A stretch of 64,000 bases of DNA. Origin: Streptomyces sp. R44 (lineage in GTDB: Bacteria > Actinomycetota > Actinomycetes > Streptomycetales > Streptomycetaceae). Below are positions 17,329 through 25,874 of the stretch, piece after piece. A program made the translations under genes and the position numbers. Location of the stretch: assembly GCF_041053105.1 (NCBI RefSeq), contig NZ_CP163444.1, positions 1,240,001-1,304,000 of the forward strand, written 5' to 3'. The first letter of the stretch is position 1. Each line of letters starts with the position of its first letter. The notes under the pieces are model-generated. The model was not told the DNA's origin. It was given only the letters and a program-made list of their open reading frames with translations, and did not search any database.

Positions 17329-18114
17329 TTAGATGAACTTCTGGCTCGCGAGGAACTCGGCCAGCTGCTTGCCGCCCTCGCCCTCGTCCTTGACGATCGT
17401 GCCCGCGGTGCGCGCCGGGCGCTCGGCGGCGGAGTCGACCGCGGTCCAGGCACCCTCCAGGCCGACCTCCTCGGCCTCGATGTCGAGGTCGGAGAGGTCC
17501 AGGGACTCGACCGGCTTCTTCTTGGCGGCCATGATGCCCTTGAAGGACGGGTAGCGGGCCTCGCCCGACTGGTCCGTCACGGAGACGACGGCCGGAAGCG
17601 AGGCCTCCAGCTGCTCGGAGGCGGTGTCGCCGTCGCGGCGGCCCGTCACGACACCGTCCTCGATCTTGACCTCGGAGAGCAGGGTGACCTGCGGGACGCC
17701 CAGGCGCTCGGCGAGGATCGCGGGGAGGACGCCCATGGTGCCGTCGGTGGAGGCCATACCGGCGATGACGACGTCGTAGCCGACCTTCTCGATCGCCTTG
17801 GCGAGCACCAGCGAGGTGCCCATGACGTCGGTGCCGTGCAGGTCGTCGTCCTCGACGTGGACGGCCTTGTCGGCGCCCATGGAGAGCGCCTTGCGCAGGG
17901 CGTCCTTGGCGTCCTCGGGGCCGACCGTGAGCACGGTGACCTCGGCGTCGTCGGCCTCTTCGGCGATCTGCAGGGCCTGCTCGACGGCGTACTCGTCGAG
18001 CTCCGACAGCAGGCCGTCGACGTCGTCGCGGTCGACGGTCAGGTCATCGGCGAAGTGCCGGTCGCCGGTGGCGTCGGGCACGTACTTCACACAGACAACG
18101 ATCCTCAAGCTCAC
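17329..18114 (-). CDS. etfB: Electron transfer flavoprotein subunit beta
   Basis: A 261-residue ETF beta subunit. The N-terminus LRIVVCVKYVPDATGDR and the later MASTDGTMGVLPAILAERLG are family signatures, with the AMP-binding stretch in VGPEDAKDALRKALSMGADKAVHV. It forms the heterodimer with the downstream etfA product. The GTG at 18114 was chosen because GGAGAG lies 6 bases upstream and because family members begin directly with this strand; a longer in-frame start would add a poorly conserved basic extension. Upstream to the flavin reductase gene there is a 200-bp gap in which I recognise no dominant motif. Confidence 0.95.
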   Translation of the reverse strand: MSLRIVVCVKYVPDATGDRHFADDLTVDRDDVDGLLSELDEYAVEQALQIAEEADDAEVTVLTVGPEDAKDALRKALSMGADKAVHVEDDDLHGTDVMGTSLVLAKAIEKVGYDVVIAGMASTDGTMGVLPAILAERLGVPQVTLLSEVKIEDGVVTGRRDGDTASEQLEASLPAVVSVTDQSGEARYPSFKGIMAAKKKPVESLDLSDLDIEAEEVGLEGAWTAVDSAAERPARTAGTIVKDEGEGGKQLAEFLASQKFI

Positions 18115-18314
18115 GCCGGCTCTCCTACTGCATCGGTCATAACTGGGCTGCCTTGTTGCTCGCAGCATAGGCGCCTGAAGGGCGGGTTTCCGGTCGGGGC
18201 GCCAGACGCCCCGACCCGAATATTACTCGTCAGTACACCCAGTTCGTTACCGCTGAGCAAGCGCTCAGGCATGTGACCTTGCCAACGCGCGGAGAGCGGC
18301 GCGTACGGGAACTC

Positions 18315-18845
18315 TCAGTCGCGCAGCGCGTTGAAGCGGCCGTGGTGGTAGAGGAGCGGCCGGCCCGCCCCGTCCGGATCCCCGGCGACCGCCTGCGCGA
18401 TGACGATCCGGTGGTCCCCGGCGGGCACCCGGGCCACCACGCGGCAGACGAGCCAGGCGAGGACGCCGTCGAGCACGGGGACGCCCTCGGGGCCGATGCT
18501 CCAGCGGGTGCCCTCGCCGAAGCGGTCGGCGCCGCTGCGCGCGAAGGTGGCCGCGAGCTCCTGCTGGTGCTCGCCGAGTATGTGCACGCCGATGAACTCG
18601 GCCTCGGAGACCACGGGCCAGCTGGAGGAGGTCGTGCCGACGCCGAAGGAGATCAGCGGGGGTTCGGCGGCGACGGAGTTGAGGGAGGTGGCGGTGAAAC
18701 CGACCGGACGTTCGCCGTGCGCGGTGATGACCGCGACTCCGGCCGCGTGCCGGCGGAAGACGGAGCGGAGCAGATCGGGAGAGGCCTGCCGGGGTGCGCC
18801 GATCGTGGGAACGGTGCTGAGCTGGAGGTCCGGCGTAACCGTCAT
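18315..18845 (-). CDS. Flavin reductase family protein
   Basis: A 176-residue flavin-reductase-like, FMN-binding split-barrel protein. LLRSVFRRHAAGVAVITAHGERPVGFTATS is the typical FMN-binding start, followed by SVAAEPPLISFGVGTTSSSW and FIGVHILGEHQQELA, with a closing GDHRIVIAQAV. Such proteins use NAD(P)H to supply reduced FMN/FAD to two-component monooxygenases. No monooxygenase is adjacent, so the partner is unknown. The ATG at 18845 is favoured by AAGGA 9 bases upstream, but an in-frame ATG 27 bases earlier is possible. Confidence 0.9.
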   Translation of the reverse strand: MTVTPDLQLSTVPTIGAPRQASPDLLRSVFRRHAAGVAVITAHGERPVGFTATSLNSVAAEPPLISFGVGTTSSSWPVVSEAEFIGVHILGEHQQELAATFARSGADRFGEGTRWSIGPEGVPVLDGVLAWLVCRVVARVPAGDHRIVIAQAVAGDPDGAGRPLLYHHGRFNALRD

Positions 18846-19075
18846 GGAGTTGTCCTTCTGCGAGGGCGTCATCAAAGGGGTCCTGGGGTGGTCAGACACC
18901 CGGACAGCGCGCGCTCGCGTTGCGGGCCAGATCCACGTGGGCCCGGCCGTAGAGAAGGAGTTCTATGGGCACTCCGTCAGGGTGACGATCGGTGGACGGT
19001 GCAGTCAAGTGCGTACCGGGATGTGGGAGAAGTGTCACGGCGTCAGACCGCCGGCCGAGCGGTACGGACCGCCCG

Positions 19076-19387
19076 TCAGACCGCCCGGCCCAGAGCGGCG
19101 ATGACGTCCGCCCTGCGCGGCTGTCCGGCGGCCCTGCGGACGACCCGGCCGGCGGCGTCGAGGACGAGGACGGTGGGGGTACGGGCGATGCCGAGCTCGC
19201 GCACGAGGTCGAGGCGCTCCTCGGCGTCGATCTCCACGTGCCCCACGCCCGGCACCATCGCGGCGACCTCGGCGAGGGTGCGGCGGGTGGCCCGGCAGGG
19301 CTGGCAGAAGGCCGTCGAGAACTGGACGAGGGTCGCCCGCTCCCCCAGTGCGGCGCCGAGCGCCTCCGGCCCCAGGACCTCGGTCAT
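19076..19387 (-). CDS. Thioredoxin-like protein with CQPC active site
   Basis: A 103-residue thioredoxin-fold protein. The active site reads FSTAFCQPCRATRR, so the usual WCGPC is replaced by FCQPC; both redox Cys are kept. The cis-Pro loop is present in GIARTPTVLVLDAAG. It is shorter than most thioredoxins only by the first strand. It likely reduces disulfides in the cytoplasm, but the changed dipeptide would shift its redox potential. The ATG at 19387 was chosen to fit the fold; upstream extension gives a basic non-conserved stretch. A SigR-like -35 lies upstream. Confidence 0.88.
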   Translation of the reverse strand: MTEVLGPEALGAALGERATLVQFSTAFCQPCRATRRTLAEVAAMVPGVGHVEIDAEERLDLVRELGIARTPTVLVLDAAGRVVRRAAGQPRRADVIAALGRAV

Positions 19388-19421
19388 CCCACTCCCCTTC
19401 GCTCTCCCGTTCCTCCGGTGC

Positions 19422-19448
19422 AGCGTCCCACGGGGCCGATCGATTCCC
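19422..19448 (-). promoter_or_regulatory. Possible SigR-like promoter of the thioredoxin gene
   Basis: On the minus strand GGGAAT (19448-19443) is followed after 18 bases by GCT where SigR promoters have GTT. Thioredoxin genes are classic SigR (disulfide stress) targets in Streptomyces, but the -10 has one mismatch, so this is tentative. Confidence 0.3.
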
Positions 19449-19610
19449 GCCACGACCACCGCGAGTGACGAGAATCTCCCCCTACGAAGCCGTCTGGACT
19501 GGTCACGGGGCCGCACATGGGGCACGATCTGCCCAAAGCCGAAAACCTACGGCCGCGTAACTTCGCCGGGAGAACACGCTCCGGGCACATGAAGAAGAGG
19601 TTCCTCTCCG

Positions 19611-20333
19611 ATGGCAGAACTCGTCTATCGACCGGTCATCGGCGCCGCTCTGACCATGTTCAAGGCGCTCGACCTGAAGATCGACACGCAGGGTTCGGAG
19701 CACATCCCGCGGACCGGCGGCGCGGTGCTCGTGAGCAACCACATCAGCTATCTGGACTTCATCTTCACCGGTCTCGCCGCTCTCCCGCAGAAGCGCCTGG
19801 TGCGCTTCATGGCGAAGGACTCGGTCTTCAAGCACAAGATCTCCGGGCCGCTGATGCGCGGCATGAAGCACATCCCGGTGGACCGCGCCCAGGGCGAGCA
19901 CGCCTACCAGCACGCCCTGGAGTCGCTGCGGGCCGGCGAGATCATCGGCGTCTTCCCCGAGGCGACCATCTCGCAGTCCTTCACGCTGAAGAGCTTCAAG
20001 ACGGGTGCCGCGCGTCTGGCGCAGGAGGCGGGCGTCCCGCTGATCCCGATGGCGCTGTGGGGCACCCAGCGGCTGTGGACGAAGGGCAAGCCGCGGAACT
20101 TCAAGCGGAGCCACATCCCGGTGACCATCCGCGTCGGCGAGCCGGTGGAGGCCCCCGCCGACCAGTACGCGGGCGCGATCACCCGGCGACTGCGCGAGCG
20201 CGTCCAGGAGCTCCTGGAGGCCGCGCAGCGCGCCTACCCGGTGCGGCCGAAGGACGCGAGCGACACCTGGTGGATCCCCGCGCACCTCGGCGGTACGGCT
20301 CCGACGCCGGCCCAGGTCAAGGAAGCCGGCTGA
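19611..20333 (+). CDS. 1-acyl-sn-glycerol-3-phosphate acyltransferase family protein
   Basis: A 240-residue PlsC-like acyltransferase. The catalytic NHX4D is seen as VSNHISYLD, the substrate-binding box as GVFPEATIS, and MKHIPVDRAQGE is motif II. These enzymes transfer acyl chains to lysophosphatidate in phospholipid synthesis at the inner face of the membrane. It has no long transmembrane segment beyond a weak N-terminal helix. The ATG at 19611 begins directly before the conserved fold. It is divergent from the thioredoxin-like gene and convergent with the transglutaminase-like gene. Streptomyces carry several paralogues, so lipid specificity is unknown. Confidence 0.9.
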   Translation: MAELVYRPVIGAALTMFKALDLKIDTQGSEHIPRTGGAVLVSNHISYLDFIFTGLAALPQKRLVRFMAKDSVFKHKISGPLMRGMKHIPVDRAQGEHAYQHALESLRAGEIIGVFPEATISQSFTLKSFKTGAARLAQEAGVPLIPMALWGTQRLWTKGKPRNFKRSHIPVTIRVGEPVEAPADQYAGAITRRLRERVQELLEAAQRAYPVRPKDASDTWWIPAHLGGTAPTPAQVKEAG

Positions 20334-20361
20334 CGGAACCGCTCCCGCCCGGCCGGCGGCG

Positions 20362-20961
20362 TCAGAGCGCGGCCGGCAGGGTCCGGTCGAGGTACGGGCG
20401 GTCCGGGGCGGCCTTCAGCGCGCCCAGGACGGCCGGATGCGGCTCGGCGTACAGCTCGGGGTAGTCCACTTCGCCGAGCTCCGGACGTACGGTCCAGGCG
20501 GGCCGCTCCTCCCCCAGCGAGAACCGGGCGTCGATGCCCGGCTTGTTCCCCCGCACGTCCTGCCGGGCCCAGGCGCGCTCGCCGGGCAGCAGGACGGCGA
20601 CCAGGCCGTGCACCACCGGGTCGGAGCCGTCGTCCTCGGTGAGCCGCTGGTAGCACAGGGCGGCGGGGATGCCGCGGGCCCGCAGCAGCGCCGCATAGGC
20701 GAGGGACTTGGCGTAGCAGATGCCGTTGCGCTGCTCCAGGACGTCGGAGGCGCGCCAGGTGACGCGGAGATCGCCGGAGTCCATGGAGTGCGGGATGGCG
20801 TCGCGGACGAAGGTATAGGCCGCTTCGGCGTATGAGTATGCGTCGGGGTGATCGTCTGCGAGGCGGTCCGACACCTCCCTGACGAGCGGGTGCTCATGAT
20901 CGATGGCCTCGCTCGCCGCGAGGTACGCCTCGATGTCAGGGTTCTGCTGGATGAGTTCCAT
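20362..20961 (-). CDS. Transglutaminase-like domain protein
   Basis: A 199-residue protein of the transglutaminase-like cysteine protease fold. The candidate triad is Cys in RNGICYAKSLAYAALLRARGI, His in PVVHGLVAVLL and Asp in KPGIDARFSLGEE, in family order. VREVSDRLADDHPDAYSYAEAAYTFVRDAIPHS is the helical lead-in typical of bacterial members. It has no signal peptide, so it is cytoplasmic; it may be an amidase or protease rather than a cross-linker. It begins about 20 bp from a strong hairpin that terminates the upstream threonine aldolase operon, so it probably has its own promoter. Confidence 0.88.
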   Translation of the reverse strand: MELIQQNPDIEAYLAASEAIDHEHPLVREVSDRLADDHPDAYSYAEAAYTFVRDAIPHSMDSGDLRVTWRASDVLEQRNGICYAKSLAYAALLRARGIPAALCYQRLTEDDGSDPVVHGLVAVLLPGERAWARQDVRGNKPGIDARFSLGEERPAWTVRPELGEVDYPELYAEPHPAVLGALKAAPDRPYLDRTLPAAL

Positions 20962-20980
20962 GCGGGACGACCCTATGAAG

Positions 20981-21017
20981 ACGGCCGGACGGAGTCAATG
21001 ACTTTCCGTCCGGCCGT
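20981..21017 (-). terminator. Strong hairpin after the threonine aldolase operon
   Basis: ACGGCCGGACGG (20981-20992) pairs exactly with CCGTCCGGCCGT (21006-21017), and the spacer itself holds AGTCA/TGACT. It lies 19 bases past the threonine aldolase stop, as expected for a minus-strand terminator. Confidence 0.8.
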
Positions 21018-21035
21018 ATATTCATTCACCTGGAG

Positions 21036-22115
21036 CTAGCGGGCCAGCTCTTCCTTCAGGGCCTGGAGGAAGGCGTCCACGTCGTCCTCCGTGGTGTCGA
21101 AGGCGCACATCCAGCGGACATCGCCGGCGGCCTCGTCCCAGAAGTAGAAGCGGAACCGTTCCTGCAGGCGGCGGCTCACCTCGTGCGGGAGGCGGGCGAA
21201 GACCGCGTTGGCCTGCACCGGGTAGAGGATCTCCACCCCGTCGACCTCGCGCACCCCGGCCGCGAGACGCTGCGCCATCGCGTTGGCGTGGCGGGCGTTG
21301 CGCAGCCACAGGTCCTTCGCGAGGAGGGCCTCCAGCTGCACCGACACGAAGCGCATCTTCGAGGCGAGCTGCATGGACAGCTTGCGCAGGTGCTTCATGT
21401 GGCTGACCGCGTCGGGGTTCAGGACGACGACGGCCTCGCCGAAGAGCATGCCGTTCTTCGTCCCGCCGTACGAGATCACGTCCACGCCGACCGCGTTGGT
21501 GAAGGCACGCATCGGTACGTCGAGCGAGGCGGCCGCGTTGGCTATGCGGGCCCCGTCGAGGTGCACCTTCATGCCCTTGGAGTGGGCGTGCTCGACGATC
21601 GCGCGGATCTCGTCCACCGTGTAGACGGTGCCGAGCTCCGTGTTCTGGGTGATCGAGACGACCTGGGGCATGGCCCGGTGCTCGTCCTCCCAGCCCCAGG
21701 CCTGCCGGTCGATCAGCTCGGGGGTGAGCTTGCCGTCCGGGGTCGGGACGGTGAGCAGCTTGAGGCCGCCCATCCGCTCCGGCGCGCCGCCCTCGTCCAC
21801 GTTGATGTGGGCGGTCTCGGCGCAGATGACGGCGCCCCAGCGGTCGGTGAGCGCCTGGAGGGCGGTCACGTTCGCCCCGGTCCCGTTGAAGACCGGGAAC
21901 GCCTCGGCGGTGGGGCCGAAGTGGCTGTGCATGATCCGCTGGAGGTGATCGGTGTACTGGTCCTCGCCGTAGGCGACCTGGTGGCCTTCGTTGGCGAGGG
22001 CGAGGGCCGCGAGGACCTCGGGGTGGGCGCCGGCGTAGTTGTCGCTGGCGAAGCCCCGGACCGACGGGTCGTGGTGACGACGTGCGTCGGTCCTGGGGCC
22101 GAGTGCCGCGGTCAC
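21036..22115 (-). CDS. Threonine aldolase family PLP enzyme
   Basis: A 359-residue fold-type-I PLP enzyme of the low-specificity threonine aldolase family. The PLP lysine lies in VDVISYGGTKNGMLFGEAVV, and FASDNYAGAHPEVLAAL, VFNGTGANVTAL and VHLDGARIANAAA are family blocks. Typical members cleave threonine or beta-hydroxy amino acids to glycine and an aldehyde. Here it is the last gene of an operon with DUF6421 and an SDR, so the real substrate may be special to this set. I chose the GTG at 22115, which overlaps the SDR stop by 4 bases; a GTG at 22133 is also open. Neither has a good ribosome site. Confidence 0.92.
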   Translation of the reverse strand: MTAALGPRTDARRHHDPSVRGFASDNYAGAHPEVLAALALANEGHQVAYGEDQYTDHLQRIMHSHFGPTAEAFPVFNGTGANVTALQALTDRWGAVICAETAHINVDEGGAPERMGGLKLLTVPTPDGKLTPELIDRQAWGWEDEHRAMPQVVSITQNTELGTVYTVDEIRAIVEHAHSKGMKVHLDGARIANAAASLDVPMRAFTNAVGVDVISYGGTKNGMLFGEAVVVLNPDAVSHMKHLRKLSMQLASKMRFVSVQLEALLAKDLWLRNARHANAMAQRLAAGVREVDGVEILYPVQANAVFARLPHEVSRRLQERFRFYFWDEAAGDVRWMCAFDTTEDDVDAFLQALKEELAR

Positions 22116-22873
22116 GGCTTGGGGGTCAGCCACAGACGCTGTCCATTCACTTCCTGGGCGGGCTTGTCCCAGAGCCCGGCGATCTCATCGGCCAGGTCCT
22201 TGACGTCGGTGAAGCCCGCGAACTTCGCGTTGGGGCGCTCGGCGCGCATGGCGTCGTGCACCAATGCCTTGATCACCAGGATGGCAGCAGCGGCCTGCGG
22301 GCCTTCGTCGCCCCCCAGCTTGCGGAAGGAGTCCGCCATGGCCAGGGTCCACGCCTCGGCCGCCGCCTTGCCCGCGTTGTACGCGGCGTTGTTGGCGACC
22401 GGCTTGTGCGCGCCGGACTGGCTGATCAGGGCGTACCGGCCGCGGCCGCCGGCCCGCAGCAGCCCGTCGTGGAAGGCGAGCGAGGTGTGCTGGACCGTGC
22501 GGATGAGGAGCTTCTCCAGGAAGTCCCAGTCCTTGAGGTCGGTCTCCGTGAAGGAGGGGGCGCCGCGCCAGCCGCCGACGAGGTGGACCAGGCCGTCGAT
22601 CCGGCCGAACTCCTTCTCGGTCTTCGCGGCCCAGTCGCGGGTGGCGTCCAGGTCGAGGAGGTCGACGGTGTCGCCGACGACCTTGGCTCCGCCGTGGGCG
22701 TAGCGGGCGGCGTCGACGGCCTCCGCGAGGCGCGCCGGGTCGGCGTCGGAGGCGACGACCGTCGCGCCGGCCTCGGCCAGGCGCAGCAGCGCCGCTCGGC
22801 CCGCGGGGCCGGCCGCGCCGGCGACCGCGATGACGGCGCCGTCGAGCGGTCCGCCGTTTCCGTTGGAGATCAT
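22112..22873 (-). CDS. SDR family oxidoreductase
   Basis: A 253-residue short-chain dehydrogenase/reductase. The cofactor loop is AVIAVAGAAGPAGRAALLRLAEAGA, a variant of TGxxxGxG; DVDLLDLDATR-type residues and HLVGGWRGAPSFTET follow, with the catalytic pair in YNAGKAAAEAW (YxxxK) and Ser in LISQSGAHK. It is the middle gene of the DUF6421-SDR-aldolase operon. The ATG at 22873 is chosen because GAGGAGG lies 8 bases upstream; a GTG at 22912 would instead overlap the DUF6421 stop by 4 bases and add 13 residues. Substrate unknown. Confidence 0.9.
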   Translation of the reverse strand: MISNGNGGPLDGAVIAVAGAAGPAGRAALLRLAEAGATVVASDADPARLAEAVDAARYAHGGAKVVGDTVDLLDLDATRDWAAKTEKEFGRIDGLVHLVGGWRGAPSFTETDLKDWDFLEKLLIRTVQHTSLAFHDGLLRAGGRGRYALISQSGAHKPVANNAAYNAGKAAAEAWTLAMADSFRKLGGDEGPQAAAAILVIKALVHDAMRAERPNAKFAGFTDVKDLADEIAGLWDKPAQEVNGQRLWLTPKP

Positions 22874-22908
22874 GGGCGACGCCTCCTCGGTGTTCTCGGT
22901 GAGGTCGC

Positions 22909-24315
22909 TCACGCGGCGGCCCGCTCGGTGCTCGGGACGTCGGCGGCGGTGATGCCCTTGGTGTCGGCGATCACGCCCTTCAGCTTCTTGGCGAGGGCCT
23001 CAAAGAACATGCTGAGCGGAAACTCGTCGGGAAGCACGTCGTCGACGAGCTTGCGCGGCGGGAGGGAGAGGTCGAGGGCGTCGGGACCCTTGGCCCACTT
23101 CGATCCCGGGTGGGGGGCGAGGTAGGTGCTGACGAACTCGTACGCCTTGAACCAGTGGACCAGCTTGGGGCGGTCGATGCCCTCGCGGTAGAGGGTCTCG
23201 ATCTCGGAGCAGAGGCGGTTGGTGACCTCGGGGGCGCGGTCCCAGTCGATGGTGAGGATGTTGTCCGTCCAGCGCACCACGTCGTTCTTGTGGAGGTACG
23301 CGAAGAGGAGCTGGCCGCCCAGACCGTCGTAGTTGCGGGTGCGGTCGCCGGTGAGCGGGAAGCGGAACATCCGGTCGAAGAGGACGGCGTACTGCACGTC
23401 GCGACCGTGCCCGTTGCCCTCGGACTCCAGCTTCACGGCCTCCTTGAAGGCGGTGAGGTCGCAGCGGAGCTCCTCCAGGCCGTACATCCAGAAGGGCTGG
23501 CGCTGCTTGATCATGAAGGGGTCGAAGGGCAGGTCGCCGCGGCTGTGGGCACGGTCGTGGACCAGGTCCCAGAGGGCGAAGGCCTGCTCGCAGCGCTTCT
23601 GGTCGCCGAGCATGACGGCGATGTCCTCGGGCAGCTTCACGCCGAGGGTGTCGACGGCGGCCTCGGTGACCTTGCGGAAGCGCGCGGCCTCGCGGTCGCA
23701 GAAGATGCCGCCCCAGGTGAAGCGCTCGGGGACCTCGCGGACGGCGACGGTCTCCGGGAAGAGGACGGCCGAGTTGGTGTCGTACCCGGCGGTGAAGTCC
23801 TCGAAGGTGATGCCGCAGAAGCCCGGGTTGTCGTAGCGGGTGCGCTCCAGCTCGGAGAGCCACTCCGGCCAGACCATGCGGAGCACGACGGCCTCGAAGT
23901 TGCGGTCGAGGTTGCCGTTCTGCGTGTACATCGGGAAGAGCACGAGGTGCTGGAGCCCGTCGGCGCGTCCGGCGGCCGGGTGGAACTCCATGAGGGAGTC
24001 CAGGAAGTCCGGCACGGTGAAGCCGCTCTCGACCCACTTGCGCAGGTCCGCGACGAGGGCGCGGTGGTAGGCGCCGTCGTGCGGGACGAGCGGGGAGAGC
24101 TGCTCGACGGCCGCGGCCAGGCGGTCCACGGCGAGCTCGACGAGCGCACGGGCGGGGGCGCCCTCGGCCTCGAAGTCGATGGAGCCGTCGGCGCTCTGCC
24201 AGGGACGGATCTCCTCCACGGCATTCTTGAGCTCGGCCCAGGCCGGGTGGTCGATCACGCGGGCGTCGGTGGATATCGCCCCACCGGTCACGTCCTGCAC
24301 AAGAATTTCCGTCAT
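22909..24315 (-). CDS. DUF6421 family protein
   Basis: A 468-residue protein that I assign to DUF6421 on overall sequence character; no enzyme motif is evident. It is soluble and rich in aromatic residues, with stretches such as FLDSLMEFHPAAGRADG, LFPMYTQNGNLDRNFEAVVL, RYDNPGFCGITFEDFTAGYD and LWDLVHDRAHSRGDLPFDPF, where several His and Asp look like possible metal ligands. It is the first gene of a tight three-gene operon with an SDR and a threonine aldolase-like enzyme, so it probably acts in the same pathway. The ATG at 24315 has GAGGAAGAGG just upstream. Function unknown. Confidence 0.85.
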   Translation of the reverse strand: MTEILVQDVTGGAISTDARVIDHPAWAELKNAVEEIRPWQSADGSIDFEAEGAPARALVELAVDRLAAAVEQLSPLVPHDGAYHRALVADLRKWVESGFTVPDFLDSLMEFHPAAGRADGLQHLVLFPMYTQNGNLDRNFEAVVLRMVWPEWLSELERTRYDNPGFCGITFEDFTAGYDTNSAVLFPETVAVREVPERFTWGGIFCDREAARFRKVTEAAVDTLGVKLPEDIAVMLGDQKRCEQAFALWDLVHDRAHSRGDLPFDPFMIKQRQPFWMYGLEELRCDLTAFKEAVKLESEGNGHGRDVQYAVLFDRMFRFPLTGDRTRNYDGLGGQLLFAYLHKNDVVRWTDNILTIDWDRAPEVTNRLCSEIETLYREGIDRPKLVHWFKAYEFVSTYLAPHPGSKWAKGPDALDLSLPPRKLVDDVLPDEFPLSMFFEALAKKLKGVIADTKGITAADVPSTERAAA

Positions 24316-24412
24316 GCCTCTTCCTCCACAGGAGAACCTTGCGTCAAGACAACGTAACCATCGACGCTTGGTTCCCACAAGAGGAGGCAAGAGAAATTAT
24401 CCTGTGCGACCC

Positions 24413-24446
24413 CCCTGACGGCAGAAGTTTTTCCTGTCCGTCAGGG
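24413..24446. terminator. 9-bp inverted repeat between the GNAT and DUF6421 genes
   Basis: CCCTGACGG (24413-24421) and CCGTCAGGG (24438-24446) are exact inverted repeats with a 16-base spacer containing a T-rich run. It lies just past the GNAT stop (minus strand) and about 100 bp ahead of the DUF6421 start, so it is either a terminator or an operator. Confidence 0.5.
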
Positions 24447-24472
24447 TTGAAGCCACTCTTCCGCCGTACGAG

Positions 24473-25024
24473 TCAGCTCAGCGGCTTGATCAGCAGCTCG
24501 AACTCCAGGTCGTCGCGCTGGGGCAGGCCGAAGCGCTCGTCGCCGTACGGGAACGGGGTCGTCCGGCCCGTGCGCCGGTAGCCGCGCCGCTCGTACCAGG
24601 CGATCAGCTCCTCGCGCACGGAGATCACCGTCATGTGCATCTCGCGCACGTCCCACAGCTCGCGCACCCGGCGCTCGGCCTCCGCGATGATCCGCTTGCC
24701 CAGACCCGCGCCCTGCAGCTCGGGGCGGACCGCGAACATGCCGAAGTAGGCGGCCTCGCCCCGGTGCTCCAGCTGGCAGCAGGCGACGAGCTCGCCGTCG
24801 CGCTCCACGACCAGGAGCCGGCTGCCGGGGGTGGTGATGACCGCGGTCACGCCCTCGGGGTCGGTGCGCTGCCCCTGCAGGATGTCCGCCTCCGTGGTCC
24901 AGCCGCCCCGGCTGGAGTCGCCCCGGTAGGCCGACTCGACGAGCGGGACGAGCGCGGGGACGTCGTCGAGGACCGCTTCGCGGTAGCTGATCCGGCCGGT
25001 CTCCTGGGACGTGGCGGTGTCCAT
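24473..25024 (-). CDS. GNAT family N-acetyltransferase
   Basis: A 183-residue GNAT protein. The acetyl-CoA binding motif A reads MFAVRPELQGAGLGKRIIAEAERR, with the Q/RxxGxG/A loop present as QGAGLG, and the C-terminal YERRGYRRTGRTTPFPYGDERFG is the typical motif B. N-terminal SYREAVLDDVPALVPLVESAYRG is the acceptor side. Substrates range from antibiotics to proteins and small amines and cannot be assigned. The ATG at 25024 was chosen because the preceding in-frame region is Arg/Pro-rich and non-homologous. It is followed by an inverted repeat. Confidence 0.92.
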   Translation of the reverse strand: MDTATSQETGRISYREAVLDDVPALVPLVESAYRGDSSRGGWTTEADILQGQRTDPEGVTAVITTPGSRLLVVERDGELVACCQLEHRGEAAYFGMFAVRPELQGAGLGKRIIAEAERRVRELWDVREMHMTVISVREELIAWYERRGYRRTGRTTPFPYGDERFGLPQRDDLEFELLIKPLS

Positions 25025-25195
25025 GTTTCGGGGCTCCCCTCGGGCGCTGACGATCGGCGTGCGCGATCGTCCCGAGCCTAACGCGCGCGCCTCCCGCTCC
25101 CCTCGTACGCCTGTGCGCGCCCGTGCGCCCGCGTGCGGCGTCCAGGGGACGGGCATCCCTTCCTGGAGGGGACGGCGTGGAGGGGGAGGTGTGCC

Positions 25196-25756
25196 GTGCA
25201 CGGACCGGCCCTGTCCGGGTGGCTGATGGTCGCGCTGTGCGCGGCGACGGGCGTGTACTGCCTGCTGCGCATGCGGGCCTGCGCCGGTGAGGAGCGGAAG
25301 GCCGCGGGCGGCGAGGCGCTGATGGGCTTCGGGATGGCGGCCATGGCGCTGCCCGCCGCGGTCCTGACCCCGCCGGAGTGGGTTCTTGCGGGGTACGCGG
25401 CGGTGTTCGGCGCGGCGGCGCTGCACGGTCTGCTCGCGGTGCGGCGCGGCGGCCACCATCTGCACCATCTGGTGGGTTCGCTCGCCATGGTCTACATGAC
25501 GGCGGCGATGGCGGCGCCCGGCACGCCGGGGGCGCACGCGGGGCACACGGCGGGGCCCGCGGGGGGCATACCCGTGCTGACGGGCGGGCTGCTCCTCTAT
25601 TACGTGGCGTACGTGCTCCGCTCCGGGGCGCGGCTCGTCCCGGTGGCGGCGACGGCCGGCGGCCCGGGTCCGGCCTGGGCGACCCGGCCGGAGCTGACGC
25701 TGGCCTGCCGGCTCTCGATGGCGCTCGCGATGCTGGCGATGCTGGTGACCCTGTGA
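25196..25756 (+). CDS. DUF5134 membrane protein
   Basis: A 186-residue integral membrane protein with about five hydrophobic helices, matching the DUF5134 family of actinomycetes. Histidine-rich stretches occur at RRGGHHLHHLVGSLAMVYM and GAHAGHTAGPAGG between helices. DUF5134 genes commonly sit beside M56 peptidases, as here. The clustered His and Met residues are compatible with metal handling, which is an inference only. The GTG at 25196 has GGGGGAGG 7 bases upstream, so the longer in-frame extension is unlikely. Confidence 0.85.
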   Translation: MHGPALSGWLMVALCAATGVYCLLRMRACAGEERKAAGGEALMGFGMAAMALPAAVLTPPEWVLAGYAAVFGAAALHGLLAVRRGGHHLHHLVGSLAMVYMTAAMAAPGTPGAHAGHTAGPAGGIPVLTGGLLLYYVAYVLRSGARLVPVAATAGGPGPAWATRPELTLACRLSMALAMLAMLVTL

Positions 25757-25874
25757 GGGGGCGCTGAAGAGATCCGGCCCGGTGCCGGCGCGTTCCGGCC
25801 AACCAAACCGTGGCGTACGTCACTTGCCGTCCCCGCCCATACCCCGGCGCGTACCGCACTCATAGGCTGACGCC

